Shown in pieces: positions 1 through 7,346 of a stretch of 34,133 nt of DNA. The number at the start of each line of letters is the position of its first letter. Position 1 is the stretch's first letter. Origin of the DNA: an archaeon (lineage in GTDB: Archaea > Thermoproteota > Thermoprotei_A > Marsarchaeales > Marsarchaeaceae); the NCBI GenBank assembly GCA_021817005.1, contig JAKAWJ010000019.1:1-34133 (forward strand), read 5' to 3'. Position numbers and translations under genes: made by a program. The notes beneath the pieces are model-generated. The model was not told the DNA's origin and searched no databases. It saw only the letters and a program-made list of their open reading frames with translations.

Positions 1-183
1 TCAGTCATTACAAAGCTAAACCAGACCTTGGGGGAGAGGAAGCCGGGAACGGTTGTACTCATTGTATCAGATGAACCGAGCACAAACGTCGAGATGGTCA
101 GGTGGTCAAAGGAAACTGGTAACAGATTACTGGAAATCAAGCAACGCGACGGCTTGTTCCATGTACTAGTGGAGAAGAGCTAG
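1..183 (+). CDS. TusA/SirA-like sulfur-carrier protein (3' end only)
   Basis: The window opens inside a reading frame that ends at TAG 181-183, leaving about 60 C-terminal residues. They read as the second half of a TusA-family fold: a hydrophobic strand (GTVVLIVSDEPST), then a helix with RWSKETGNRLLEI and a final strand pair with DGLFHVLVEKS. Proteins of this family are about 75-85 residues long and carry a sulfur-accepting Cys-Pro motif near the N-terminus, which lies outside the window, so activity cannot be judged. Known members relay persulfide sulfur in tRNA thiolation, cofactor synthesis or sulfur metabolism. The family call rests on the pattern of this half only. Confidence 0.7.
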   Translation, partial: SVITKLNQTLGERKPGTVVLIVSDEPSTNVEMVRWSKETGNRLLEIKQRDGLFHVLVEKS

Positions 184-354
184 CCTCATCACTTGCGTGC
201 CAGAAGCCCAGTATGCGTTAGCACATGGAGGGCATTACGCAGCGCGCTTTGGGGATGGCTTCTGGTAAGGGAATATTTTCTAACCCCATGCTTACACACA
301 ATACCCCAAGATGGGCTTCCGTTAACAATTAATGGGCGCACGCGTTTGTGTGTC

Positions 355-837
355 ATGGAACTTCGCATCGTAGATATTGAGAAATCTGAGGAGACATCGG
401 TCGTTCTCGCACAAGCCCATTTCATCAAGACGGTTGAGGATGTTTACGAATCAATAGTTTCTGCAGTTCCGGGAGCAAAGTTCGGCCTAGCCTTCAATGA
501 GGCATCTGGGCCTAGGCTTGTACGTTATGACGGAAACGATGACGGGTTGATTAAACTTGCAGTCACGAACTCCGAGAAAATAGGTGCGGGACATCTTCTC
601 GTGATAATGCTAGAGGGGGCATACCCGATAAACGTCCTGAACTCGCTTAAGCACATCCAAGAAATAACAACAATATATTCTGCGTCATCAAATCCAACAC
701 GGGTTGTAATCGCTGTCGAAGGGGAGGGAATTGCGCTACTCGGTGTGATGGACGGGATGTCTCCAAGAGCAAGGGAGAGCGACTCGCAGAAGCTAGAGAG
801 ACACGAGTTTTTGCGGAAAATAGGCTATAAAAGGTAG
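355..837 (+). CDS. Adenosine-specific kinase family protein
   Basis: This 160-residue protein matches the archaeal/bacterial adenosine-specific kinase family (formerly DUF355, usually about 160 aa). The frame is open further upstream to 193, but the family begins at MELRIVDIEK, so ATG 355 is chosen. Visible family features are the glycine-rich stretch PGAKFGLAFNEASGPRLVR near residues 40-58, the central NSEKIGAGHLLVIML, the VVIAVEGEGIALLGVMDGMSP segment and the C-terminal FLRKIGYKR ending. The function is known only from a crystal structure and limited biochemistry in the family, so the exact reaction is uncertain. It lies downstream of the TusA-like gene with a 171-nt gap and is probably separately transcribed. 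Confidence 0.85.
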   Translation: MELRIVDIEKSEETSVVLAQAHFIKTVEDVYESIVSAVPGAKFGLAFNEASGPRLVRYDGNDDGLIKLAVTNSEKIGAGHLLVIMLEGAYPINVLNSLKHIQEITTIYSASSNPTRVVIAVEGEGIALLGVMDGMSPRARESDSQKLERHEFLRKIGYKR

Positions 838-891
838 CTCGCTATCGATATCACCCAAATCGCGTCCAAACTGATGACTCCCCCTCAGACC

Positions 892-1413
892 TCAGTATTC
901 CGACTTATTGCGGGCCTGCGCCAGTTTGAGTGCAAGTCTCGCAGATTCGGCAGGTGTTTCCGCGTACTGGACTGTAGCGCTATTTCTTGAGTCCAACTTG
1001 CTGCCGAAGCTACCACGCAATAAGTCTGTAGAATGTCGAGAGCTTTCGAGCACCACCACTGGCTTGCCCATAGCGTAAGCCATGAATATCTCTATGATAG
1101 TTCCTGCCTCTCCTCCCAGCGCAACAAGCGCATCGCACGATCGGCACATGAGCACACTTCTGGCACGGTATTCCATACCGGTGTCGACTGTGATGAATTC
1201 GGACTTTCTTGGAGGGAGTGCCTTGGGCTCTATGGGAAGGGCAAAGATTACCGTGATACCGCGCTCTGCGGCCGAATCGGCCACATCTCGCATCAAGCCC
1301 CAGTAACCTCCAAGTATTAACCTTGAACTTGGCGGGAGGCCAGATACGAACTCCTCCGCTAAATCTCTTGAATTCGATTGGCTGCTAGCTGCGACCGCAA
1401 GATTGACAATCAT
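892..1413 (-). CDS. LOG/DprA-like Rossmann nucleotide-binding protein (TIGR00725 type)
   Basis: About 173 residues starting at MIVNLAVAASSQ. The frame could extend to 1503, but the added 30 residues are basic and proline-rich and absent from the family. The fold is the SLOG Rossmann type: LILGGYWGLMRDVADSAAERG is the first glycine-rich nucleotide loop, and DALVALGGEAGTIIEIFMAYAMGKPVVVLE carries the GGxxGT phosphate-binding motif. Relatives include lysine decarboxylase-like LOG phosphoribohydrolases and poorly known TIGR00725 proteins. This one lacks an obvious PGGxGTxxE motif in the strict LOG form (it has GGEAGTIIE), so the substrate is open. Its start overlaps the start of the divergent gene at 1403. 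Confidence 0.75.
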   Translation of the reverse strand: MIVNLAVAASSQSNSRDLAEEFVSGLPPSSRLILGGYWGLMRDVADSAAERGITVIFALPIEPKALPPRKSEFITVDTGMEYRARSVLMCRSCDALVALGGEAGTIIEIFMAYAMGKPVVVLESSRHSTDLLRGSFGSKLDSRNSATVQYAETPAESARLALKLAQARNKSEY

Positions 1414-2158
1414 AGAGGAGGCTGTACTTGGAGACCCTCTTTTTTGTTTCGGTGGCTTGCGGATCAGGGTGTGCCTCGATTGCAATGGCTTATATTCGGA
1501 CACTGTCTCCCACTACATCTTGGCCGAGAAGTTCGACAAGGATATCGCTGCGATTCAGTATAGGCTTTCGTCGCGGCTTGACACGTCGCAGCTTGAGCAG
1601 GTTGAAGCGATCGCGGCCAAGCTGAGGGAGATGTTCAGGAAGCTTTTGGTCAAGAGCAATCACAGCGTGATGGAGGTGCTCGTGGCAACTTTCATTATTG
1701 AGATGGGCTACCAGACAGACGTTGAGCACCCTCTTGAGCAGAACCTAGTGTGCGACGTTTACGGCAGGAAGTCAGAGTCTACGTTGATAGCAGAAATTGA
1801 GACTGGTTTCGTCCCCCCCGAACACGCTCTCGACCCGGTGACCTACATCAGGGCAAGACTGGTAAGCAAAATTGCGAGATACAGCAAGTTCGCTGATAGG
1901 TTCTTGCTCGCCACACCAGTAGACAATGTGGCCATGATTCCCGATGCACTTTCTCGACCACCGCGCGTCAGGTCAGCGGAAGAGATTGAATCATTAAAAA
2001 GATTGTGTGATGCATACTATACAAACCCTCCGATTAGCCTTGAGGAGATCGCGAATGCAAGGCTGAACGAATTACTGATAGTGAACGTCGACGAACTCAG
2101 GGTAGCTGTTGTTGATCCGGAAACTTACCTCGAAGCGGTCAGGCAACTCCCTAGGTGA
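1403..2158 (+). CDS. Conserved-looking protein of unknown function with an N-terminal CxxC
   Basis: I do not recognise the family. The frame encodes up to 251 residues from TTG 1403; an in-frame GTG at 1469 would start directly at VCLDCNGLYSD and would remove an 11-nt overlap with the divergent gene. Features seen: a CLDCNGLYSD motif that could be half of a metal site; a helical, charged stretch at about residues 45-95 (DTSQLEQVEAIAAKLREMF); VLVATFIIEMGYQTDVEHPL; and a strand region LIAEIETGFVPPEHALDP, followed by more mixed alpha/beta sequence. The order of alternating strands and the E-x-E pair in LIAEIETG are reminiscent of a nuclease-like core, but this is weak. Codon use resembles neighbouring genes, so I take it as real. 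Confidence 0.6.
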   Translation: MTIIEEAVLGDPLFCFGGLRIRVCLDCNGLYSDTVSHYILAEKFDKDIAAIQYRLSSRLDTSQLEQVEAIAAKLREMFRKLLVKSNHSVMEVLVATFIIEMGYQTDVEHPLEQNLVCDVYGRKSESTLIAEIETGFVPPEHALDPVTYIRARLVSKIARYSKFADRFLLATPVDNVAMIPDALSRPPRVRSAEEIESLKRLCDAYYTNPPISLEEIANARLNELLIVNVDELRVAVVDPETYLEAVRQLPR

Positions 2159-2173
2159 ATTAAAAGAAGGGGC

Positions 2174-2463
2174 GTCGCCGACTCTCGGAGCGATGGGGCT
2201 TTCCTTCGCGCCGGCCCTGCGGACGTTAACCTTTCACCGGTGCCCGGTTTGCCCTCCTGCCACCACCCTTCTAGTCAGCCGCTACACGTAACCTCAATCG
2301 CAGGTTGTTCGCCCTCGCGAACGAACCCCTTACGTTTGAAGTTTGGCCAGCGTAGTGGCCCTCCGCCCTTGATAGTGGCCCGCCAACCCGATAGGCCATG
2401 GTGCCTAGGCTTACCCAGACACCCCTCGGTCGGGTTTATGCACCCCTGTTCCGGTCGGTCGAC
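2174..2463 (-). ncRNA. Structured RNA candidate of about 290 nt (RNase P- or SRP-sized)
   Basis: A GC-rich block without a convincing gene. Its two ends pair: GTCG-A-CCGAC at one end with GTCGGCGAC at the other (nine pairs, one bulged A), like P1 of RNase P RNA or the terminal helix of SRP RNA. Inside are a 10-bp hairpin at 2400-2423 with loop UAAG (minus strand), a 7-bp helix AACCCGA/UCGGGUU around it, and a hairpin with arms GUUCGC/GCGAAC and loop GAGG near 2310-2325. The 10-bp hairpin uses G-U pairs only if read on the minus strand; one other helix favours plus, so strand is likely, not certain. Minus-strand pieces GCAAACC and GGUGAAAGG recall RNase P core segments. A T-rich run follows at 2161-2170, and a TATA-like TTCTTATG lies upstream at about 2488-2495. 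Confidence 0.5.
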
Positions 2464-2487
2464 AGTACCGTATCAGCACAACAACAC

Positions 2488-2495
2488 ATAAGAAT
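2488..2495 (-). promoter_or_regulatory. TATA-like box upstream of the RNA candidate
   Basis: On the minus strand, the AT-rich patch TAATTCTTATG stands about 27-30 nt before the paired 5' end of the RNA candidate, the spacing expected between an archaeal TATA box and its start site. The match to a TATA consensus is modest. Confidence 0.35.
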
Positions 2496-2548
2496 TATTT
2501 CACCCCGGACACGGGCCCGCTGGTAACACCTGCTAGGAGGGATTATTT

Positions 2549-2889
2549 TGGAAATATACACGAGCCGAGAGTTCAACTGGAAGAACGTTTGGTATCGTGC
2601 CTGCGCAAAGGAGAAACTGTCCTGTTCAACACCCAGTGACCAAGTACCACACCGTAATTGGGGACCTTCTCACGAGCAACGTGAAGTTTGAACCCATAGG
2701 ACCATGCCTCAAATCCGCTTGGGAGAAACCTCGGCTGCCGCTGCCTTCTTCCATGAGAAAGGTATGGCTTTCACATTCTTTGCGGTCGAGGAAGATCTAA
2801 ATGCAATATTCTTCAAATTATCTCTGGCGAACCGGGGCCCGCTAGCGAATGTAATTCAGCGACCATATCTCTGCCAGAATTTCGCTTAA
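2549..2889 (+). pseudogene. Possible frameshifted gene relic between the RNA candidate and the glycosyltransferase
   Basis: A good ribosome-binding site, GGAGG at about 2536-2540, precedes TTG 2549, which opens a 48-codon frame beginning LEIYTSREFNWKNVWYRAC and ending at TGA 2693-2695. Protein-like sequence then continues in other frames: KYHTVIGDLLTSNVKFEPIG around 2640-2700 and GMAFTFFAVEEDLNAIFFKL around 2760-2825. This jumping between frames is what a gene with several indels looks like. I cannot name the ancestor. An alternative is a short real 48-residue protein followed by noncoding DNA. Apart from this, the 2490-2940 stretch shows nothing I can identify except the promoter of the next gene. 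Confidence 0.3.
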
Positions 2890-2918
2890 CCGCGCAGGGC
2901 TCCACCCATACCTCATGG

Positions 2919-2926
2919 TTAAGTAT
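2919..2926 (+). promoter_or_regulatory. TATA-like box of the GT-C gene
   Basis: TTAAGTAT lies about 27 nt before the second ATG (2950) of the downstream gene. This would make that gene nearly leaderless if translation starts at 2950 rather than 2941. Confidence 0.4.
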
Positions 2927-2940
2927 GCCTGCTTGGCGCT

Positions 2941-4749
2941 ATGAGAGAAATGAGCGGTACCAGACTCTTCGCCCTGCTGGTGTGCGTTTCGATTATCATG
3001 ACTTCCCAAGGACTGACGCTATTGACAGGTGCGGCACCGACAAGTGCTTCTGCCGCTCAGATCAAACTCAGTCTTGAGCCCACAACTATCTACTACCCAG
3101 GGGTTTTGCCCACAGATGGGGTAGCGTTTAGTCAGAATTTCTTTGTAAATTATTCTAAGACACTTAGCGGTAAGAGCATGCTTCTGCAGGTTGACTCTGT
3201 CGGGGGCTGGATAAATGTAACAAGCTTCCTCGGGAACTCTCTCGGCTATACGGTTTTGCAAGTGCCGGTCACAAACCGTTGGGCTTCATTTGGAAGTAAC
3301 ACTATCCGTGTTGTTTCAGTCAATGCCAGTTCAAATGTAGTGCAGCTCAGAATTGTTGAGGACGGTTCTGGTTATGTCGACGACTTGGCGGTATACGCTG
3401 CAGTAATCTGCCTAGTGCTGATTTTCTTCCTTGCCTCGCGATTGCTCAAGCCGAGAGCCTTTCTAACACTTGCGGTAATAGTTTACGCTAGTCTAGCCGC
3501 TTTCGGAGGACATCGTTACGATATGTTCTATCTAATCAGTTCAGGGATAAGGGTACTTGACCACGTAAATCCGCTCTATCCCGGCAATCCCCCCGCTTAT
3601 CCATTTCCTTTGAAGTGGTCATATCCACCTCTCTACCCTTACTATAGCGCTCTCTCGAATCTAGTGTTTGAGTGGGTCACGCGCTCGGTGACTCCAAGTT
3701 CCGGCTCCATAAATTATCCAGGCTATCTGACCTCAGAGTATAGCATTTGGCGTGGTTATATTCCAAATCAGCTTCCTTTGCTTTCTTTTATCCTGAAGAT
3801 CCCCATGATCGCTTCCGTCTTCATTGTTTACTACCTGCTCAAAGCGGAGGTGGGACACAAGATAGCAGCCTCGCTATGGCTCGCAAATCCGCTCACTCTG
3901 CTTGTGGGAGGTGTATGGGGGCAATTAGACCCTATATCTGTTGCACTTGCGGTATTCGCACTATATTCCTTCCAGAATGCCAAATTCAGGGCTTCTTACA
4001 TCCTGTCGGCATTTGGGGCCGCCGTAAAAATATGGCCCGGACTCTTAATCCCCGTGTTCTTCGTTCTTCGCCTGAAAGACACAGGTAAAAAGGCAGCTCG
4101 GGAAATTGTTTGGGTCCTACCTGCGCTCCTCACAGTGGTAGTGGGCTATATGCTGCTTGGTAACCCCGTGCAGTCCGTGTTGAGCCTAGTTCTTGCGAGA
4201 AGTATACCGACATACGCTGGCCATCTCAGCGTAAATGGGCTGACGTGGGAGCAGTATCTTACGCTTGTAAGCTTTCCTCCAGTGCCTATCTCACTCTATA
4301 TCGGAATCCCAGCATATGCGACACTTTTGGCGGCGGCGTATCTTCCGCGCTCGCGCTCGCCACTGCCTTGGGTCGTACTTTCGATTCTGATTCTCTTTTT
4401 AACCTACAACTACGTAAACCCTCAATACTTCCTTTGGGTCGTTCCGATATTCCTGCTAATGCGTTGGACTAGGATCTCGATAGTCTACAGCATAATACCG
4501 CTGGTATATGTTGCGTTGTCCTATAACATCGCGTATTTTATATCCCCTTCAATACTTTACGACTATTATTCTCCCGCATTCTCAATTGCCGAGGAGCTAA
4601 AGCTTGCTTATTTCTTTCATCATCCATTGTTTTACTTTGTTTTAATAGCGGCAATCCCTACCGCGGTTTACCTCTTCACTGCTGTGAAGGTCACGCGGGC
4701 GTCCCTCAGTAAGGAACCTGAGAAAAAGACAGTTTCTATCACGAGCTAG
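2941..4749 (+). CDS. GT-C membrane glycosyltransferase (PIG-M / GT87 DUF2029-like)
   Basis: A 602-residue polytopic membrane protein. Residues 1-38 form a signal-like hydrophobic segment (FALLVCVSIIMTSQGLTLLTG), followed by a soluble, probably external domain of about 100 residues, then about ten membrane segments from residue 148 on. RYDMFYLISSGIRVL and KWSYPPLYPYYSAL form the expected large loop; WGQLDPISVALAVFALY followed by AAVKIWPGLLIPVFF is the GQxD...K-x-x-P pattern typical of DUF2029/PIG-M type mannosyltransferases. These transfer sugars from polyprenyl-phosphate donors on the outer face of the membrane, for example in lipid or protein glycosylation; donor and acceptor here are unknown. 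The start is ATG 2941 or, by TATA spacing, ATG 2950. The extra N-terminal external domain is unusual for the family. Confidence 0.75.
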   Translation: MREMSGTRLFALLVCVSIIMTSQGLTLLTGAAPTSASAAQIKLSLEPTTIYYPGVLPTDGVAFSQNFFVNYSKTLSGKSMLLQVDSVGGWINVTSFLGNSLGYTVLQVPVTNRWASFGSNTIRVVSVNASSNVVQLRIVEDGSGYVDDLAVYAAVICLVLIFFLASRLLKPRAFLTLAVIVYASLAAFGGHRYDMFYLISSGIRVLDHVNPLYPGNPPAYPFPLKWSYPPLYPYYSALSNLVFEWVTRSVTPSSGSINYPGYLTSEYSIWRGYIPNQLPLLSFILKIPMIASVFIVYYLLKAEVGHKIAASLWLANPLTLLVGGVWGQLDPISVALAVFALYSFQNAKFRASYILSAFGAAVKIWPGLLIPVFFVLRLKDTGKKAAREIVWVLPALLTVVVGYMLLGNPVQSVLSLVLARSIPTYAGHLSVNGLTWEQYLTLVSFPPVPISLYIGIPAYATLLAAAYLPRSRSPLPWVVLSILILFLTYNYVNPQYFLWVVPIFLLMRWTRISIVYSIIPLVYVALSYNIAYFISPSILYDYYSPAFSIAEELKLAYFFHHPLFYFVLIAAIPTAVYLFTAVKVTRASLSKEPEKKTVSITS

Positions 4750-4840
4750 CATCCCATGCCTTAGCAGGCGGAGGGCGCCACCTGCTAAATTTGGGACAGC
4801 TGACGTCTGGGCCCCCCTAGAGGGCCGGGGAGACGGCTGG

Positions 4841-5701
4841 TTACTTTTCGATTGGAGTCCTCAGCGAATTGCCCCACTCAGTCCAGGACGCGTCGTAATT
4901 CTTTACGTTGGGATAACCCAGCAAATATTTTAGCACAAACCAGGTGTGGGACGAACGCTCCCCTATTCTGCAGTAGGTAATCACTTCTTTATCAGGTGTA
5001 ACTCCCTTAGAGGCATAGAGTTGCTCGAGTTCTGAACGAGACTTGAAAGTACCGTCGGAGTCGTTCACCGCGAGCGCCCAGGGAATATTCTTTGCCCCCG
5101 GAACATGCCCCCCACGCTGCGCTCCTTCGTTCGGGTATTCTGGAGGAGCAAGAAGCTCTCCCGTATACTCCTTGGGCCCTCTTACGTCAACTAGGACCTT
5201 GTCGCTCATATCGAGTGACCTCTTGACGTAGTCCATGTATGCCCTCACAGTCTCATCGGGCTTTTTAGCGACATACTTCGTCCTAGTAGGAGAAGGGATT
5301 TCCTTCGTTACTGGCCTGTCTTCTAGGAGCCACTTCTTTCTGCCTCCATTCATCAGTTTCACATTGTCGACACGATAGTATGTCAAATCCCAGAAGGCGT
5401 ATGCAGCAAACCAGTTGTTGAAGTCTCCATAGAGAACGATAGTCTTTGAGTCGTCTATTCCTGACCTTGCGAACAACTCTTCCAGCTGGGAAGGGCTCAA
5501 AATATCTCGGGAGTTCTGATCATTCAGATCCTTCCTCCAGTCCCACAGGACCGACCCCGGAATATGCGCTTGAAGGTAGTTGGCAGCAGGGTCATAATCT
5601 ACTTCAACTATGCGTACATTCGGGTCATTCAAATGATCATTGACCCACTTGGTGTCCGTTATCGAGTTTGGGCTTGAGTAAGTGTCCATGCCAAAGTCCA
5701 T
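4841..5701 (-). CDS. Two-domain thiosulfate sulfurtransferase (rhodanese)
   Basis: A 286-residue tandem rhodanese. The catalytic loop CRIGERSSHTWF, with Cys about residue 244, lies in the C-terminal domain and is the CRIGERS type known from CysA-like thiosulfate:cyanide sulfurtransferases. The N-terminal domain has Asp in the equivalent loop (YGDFNNWFAA) and is inactive, as usual. Other landmarks are AHIPGSVLWDW and GGHVPGAKNIPWA. The frame runs on to 5974, but the added segment is Cys/Lys-rich, unlike the family, and overlaps the divergent gene. A TATA-like TTAATAAA at 5730-5737 points to ATG 5701 (or 5716) as the start. The likely role is moving sulfane sulfur or detoxifying cyanide in the cytoplasm. 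It may relate to the TusA-like gene, but the two are not in an operon. Confidence 0.88.
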   Translation of the reverse strand: MDFGMDTYSSPNSITDTKWVNDHLNDPNVRIVEVDYDPAANYLQAHIPGSVLWDWRKDLNDQNSRDILSPSQLEELFARSGIDDSKTIVLYGDFNNWFAAYAFWDLTYYRVDNVKLMNGGRKKWLLEDRPVTKEIPSPTRTKYVAKKPDETVRAYMDYVKRSLDMSDKVLVDVRGPKEYTGELLAPPEYPNEGAQRGGHVPGAKNIPWALAVNDSDGTFKSRSELEQLYASKGVTPDKEVITYCRIGERSSHTWFVLKYLLGYPNVKNYDASWTEWGNSLRTPIEK

Positions 5702-5729
5702 TATGCCATATGTCATATAGTATTTGAGC

Positions 5730-5737
5730 TTTATTAA
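5730..5737 (-). promoter_or_regulatory. TATA box of the rhodanese gene
   Basis: TTAATAAA on the minus strand, centred about 32 nt before ATG 5701 and 17 nt before ATG 5716. The spacing favours 5701 as the start. Confidence 0.5.
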
Positions 5738-5896
5738 CTTGCTAGCTTGGACCCAGCCCTCAGGGATGGAATGAAAGCAGGCTAGATGATCTTGCGTAAG
5801 CAAGTGGCTAAAATTCGGTTTTGAGCAAGGCTTGAATGATATTGGTAATCTGGCGCTTGGAGAGGAGTCTCCGCGTTCAAGCAACCAGGTTCGGGT

Positions 5897-7255
5897 TTGT
5901 TCTTCGCAGTCGTCATCCTGCTCACATTTGCCGTCACATTTACTACGGTTAACAGCCTCTACACCTCCGACCACCCAACCTCCTTGCTAGAGCTGGATTA
6001 TGCCATGTGGTCCAACCACAGCTTCGTACTTGGCGACGCTCCCAGCTACAAGCCAAATTCGGTTGACGTATTCCTCTACCACGGCAGGTATTATAGTGCA
6101 TTGGCGCCGGGAACTGCTTTACTCGGCCTACCATTCGCGGCAATTGGCTTCGTGCTCGACAAAGGTTACAAACCCTTTGGTGATTCTCTGTTTCTTACCG
6201 AAACTTTTGTAGCCCTCTGCAACTCTCTAGCTACCGGTTTCATTTACCTTACTGTGAAGAAACTCTTCGGACGGGGGCCAGCTGTGCCAGTGGCTCTTGC
6301 TTACGCTTTTGCTACTATGAGCTGGCCATTTGCGACCATGTACTTCCAGCACGATGTATCCGCTATGTTTGTCTCCGTAGCAATCTATTTTGCTCTGAGC
6401 TATGCGGGCCCCCGAGATTTCAGAGCGAAAAAAAGCGAAAGGACCAGCTTGATTCTAGCTAGTCTCGCCCTAGGGCTGGCGTTTGCGGTGGACTATACTG
6501 ACGGTGTTCTCTGGCCAATATTCATTGCTTATGCCGTATGGTCCACTCACAAGGCGGGTAAACCAATCAGAAGAATGCTGCCCTCGCTACTCACACTCCT
6601 AGTAGGATTGAGTGTAATACTGGCCTACGACAAGCTGAATTTTGGCAATCCGCTGGTTACAAGTGAACAGGCATACGACGGAGGCAATTTGATTTCGCAC
6701 TTTTCGACTCCACTTTACTTTGGGGTTGCTCTGAATTCCGTGAGCCCATACAGAGGGATCTTCATCTACTCTCCAGTTTTGCTTCTTGGCATATGGGGGC
6801 TCGCATTAAAGAAGAGGCTTGAGAATTCTCTACGTTTCTTCTTTGGCATCAGTTTTGTAGCTCTGTTTCTCCTGCTTTCGGCATGGGGCACTGTAGACGC
6901 AGGTCTGAGCTACGGTCAGAGGTTCCTGATTCCGGCCTTGCCATTTCTTCTTATCCCAGTTGGCGGAGTTCTGACGAGCAGGCGGAATTGGGCGATATTT
7001 TTTGCAACCTACGCGATTGGGGCGATTGAAAACTGGATAGGGGCTATAACATCGGCGCTTGGCGAGTACGGCACGTCGCTGACCTATCTTCCGCTGCAAT
7101 CATTCACTACTCGATTGTTACATGGCAGCCTGAACAGCTGGTGGGCGGCTTATGCGCGCTGGGCTTGGCCGATATTCGCTGCGGGTGTGCTGCTCTCAGC
7201 TCTGGTAATGCCACTGATTCTACTCAGGATTCAGCGCTTTTTTGAGGCGTCCTAA
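5897..7255 (+). CDS. Multi-pass membrane protein, GT39/PMT-like glycosyltransferase candidate
   Basis: A 452-residue protein with about ten to eleven hydrophobic segments, beginning at the only usable start, TTG 5897, which enters the first membrane helix at once (FFAVVILLTFAVTFTTV). After it comes an external loop with SLLELDYAMW and FLYHGRYYSALAPGTALLGLPFAAI, resembling the acidic first loop and the G-x-Y-Y-S-x-x-P motif seen in dolichyl-phosphate-mannose-dependent GT-C enzymes and in bacterial relatives annotated only as membrane proteins. The region FGNPLVTSEQAYDGG followed by SPYRGIFIYSPVLL is also common in those relatives. A role in surface glycosylation, perhaps together with the GT-C enzyme at 2941, is inferred from fold type and proximity only. 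Confidence 0.65.
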   Translation: MFFAVVILLTFAVTFTTVNSLYTSDHPTSLLELDYAMWSNHSFVLGDAPSYKPNSVDVFLYHGRYYSALAPGTALLGLPFAAIGFVLDKGYKPFGDSLFLTETFVALCNSLATGFIYLTVKKLFGRGPAVPVALAYAFATMSWPFATMYFQHDVSAMFVSVAIYFALSYAGPRDFRAKKSERTSLILASLALGLAFAVDYTDGVLWPIFIAYAVWSTHKAGKPIRRMLPSLLTLLVGLSVILAYDKLNFGNPLVTSEQAYDGGNLISHFSTPLYFGVALNSVSPYRGIFIYSPVLLLGIWGLALKKRLENSLRFFFGISFVALFLLLSAWGTVDAGLSYGQRFLIPALPFLLIPVGGVLTSRRNWAIFFATYAIGAIENWIGAITSALGEYGTSLTYLPLQSFTTRLLHGSLNSWWAAYARWAWPIFAAGVLLSALVMPLILLRIQRFFEAS

Positions 7256-7320
7256 ATCATCACGGTTAGGTCCGTTAGCCCCAGCGACTCCCCGGGAACA
7301 GAAGCGCGAATGGTCAGGAA

Positions 7321-7328
7321 TTTATTGT
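7321..7328 (+). promoter_or_regulatory. TATA box of the sugar-acid dehydratase gene
   Basis: TTTATTGT centred about 23 nt before GTG 7347. The spacing implies a leaderless transcript and decides the start, although the frame is open further upstream to 7242. Confidence 0.5.
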
Positions 7329-7346
7329 ACCGCGCATTCCGGCCTT

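Noticed and set aside
892-1503. Longer start for the SLOG-type protein at 1503
   Set aside because: The extra 30 residues are low-complexity and would lie inside the divergent gene.
2174-2463. Plus-strand orientation of the RNA candidate
   Set aside because: One helix fits better on plus, but the strongest hairpin needs G-U pairs available only on minus, and promoter-like and T-rich signals also fit minus. Not fully excluded.
4841-5974. Rhodanese read as a 377-residue protein from the longest frame
   Set aside because: The first 91 residues are Cys/Lys-rich, unlike the family, overlap the divergent membrane protein gene, and lie upstream of a good TATA box.
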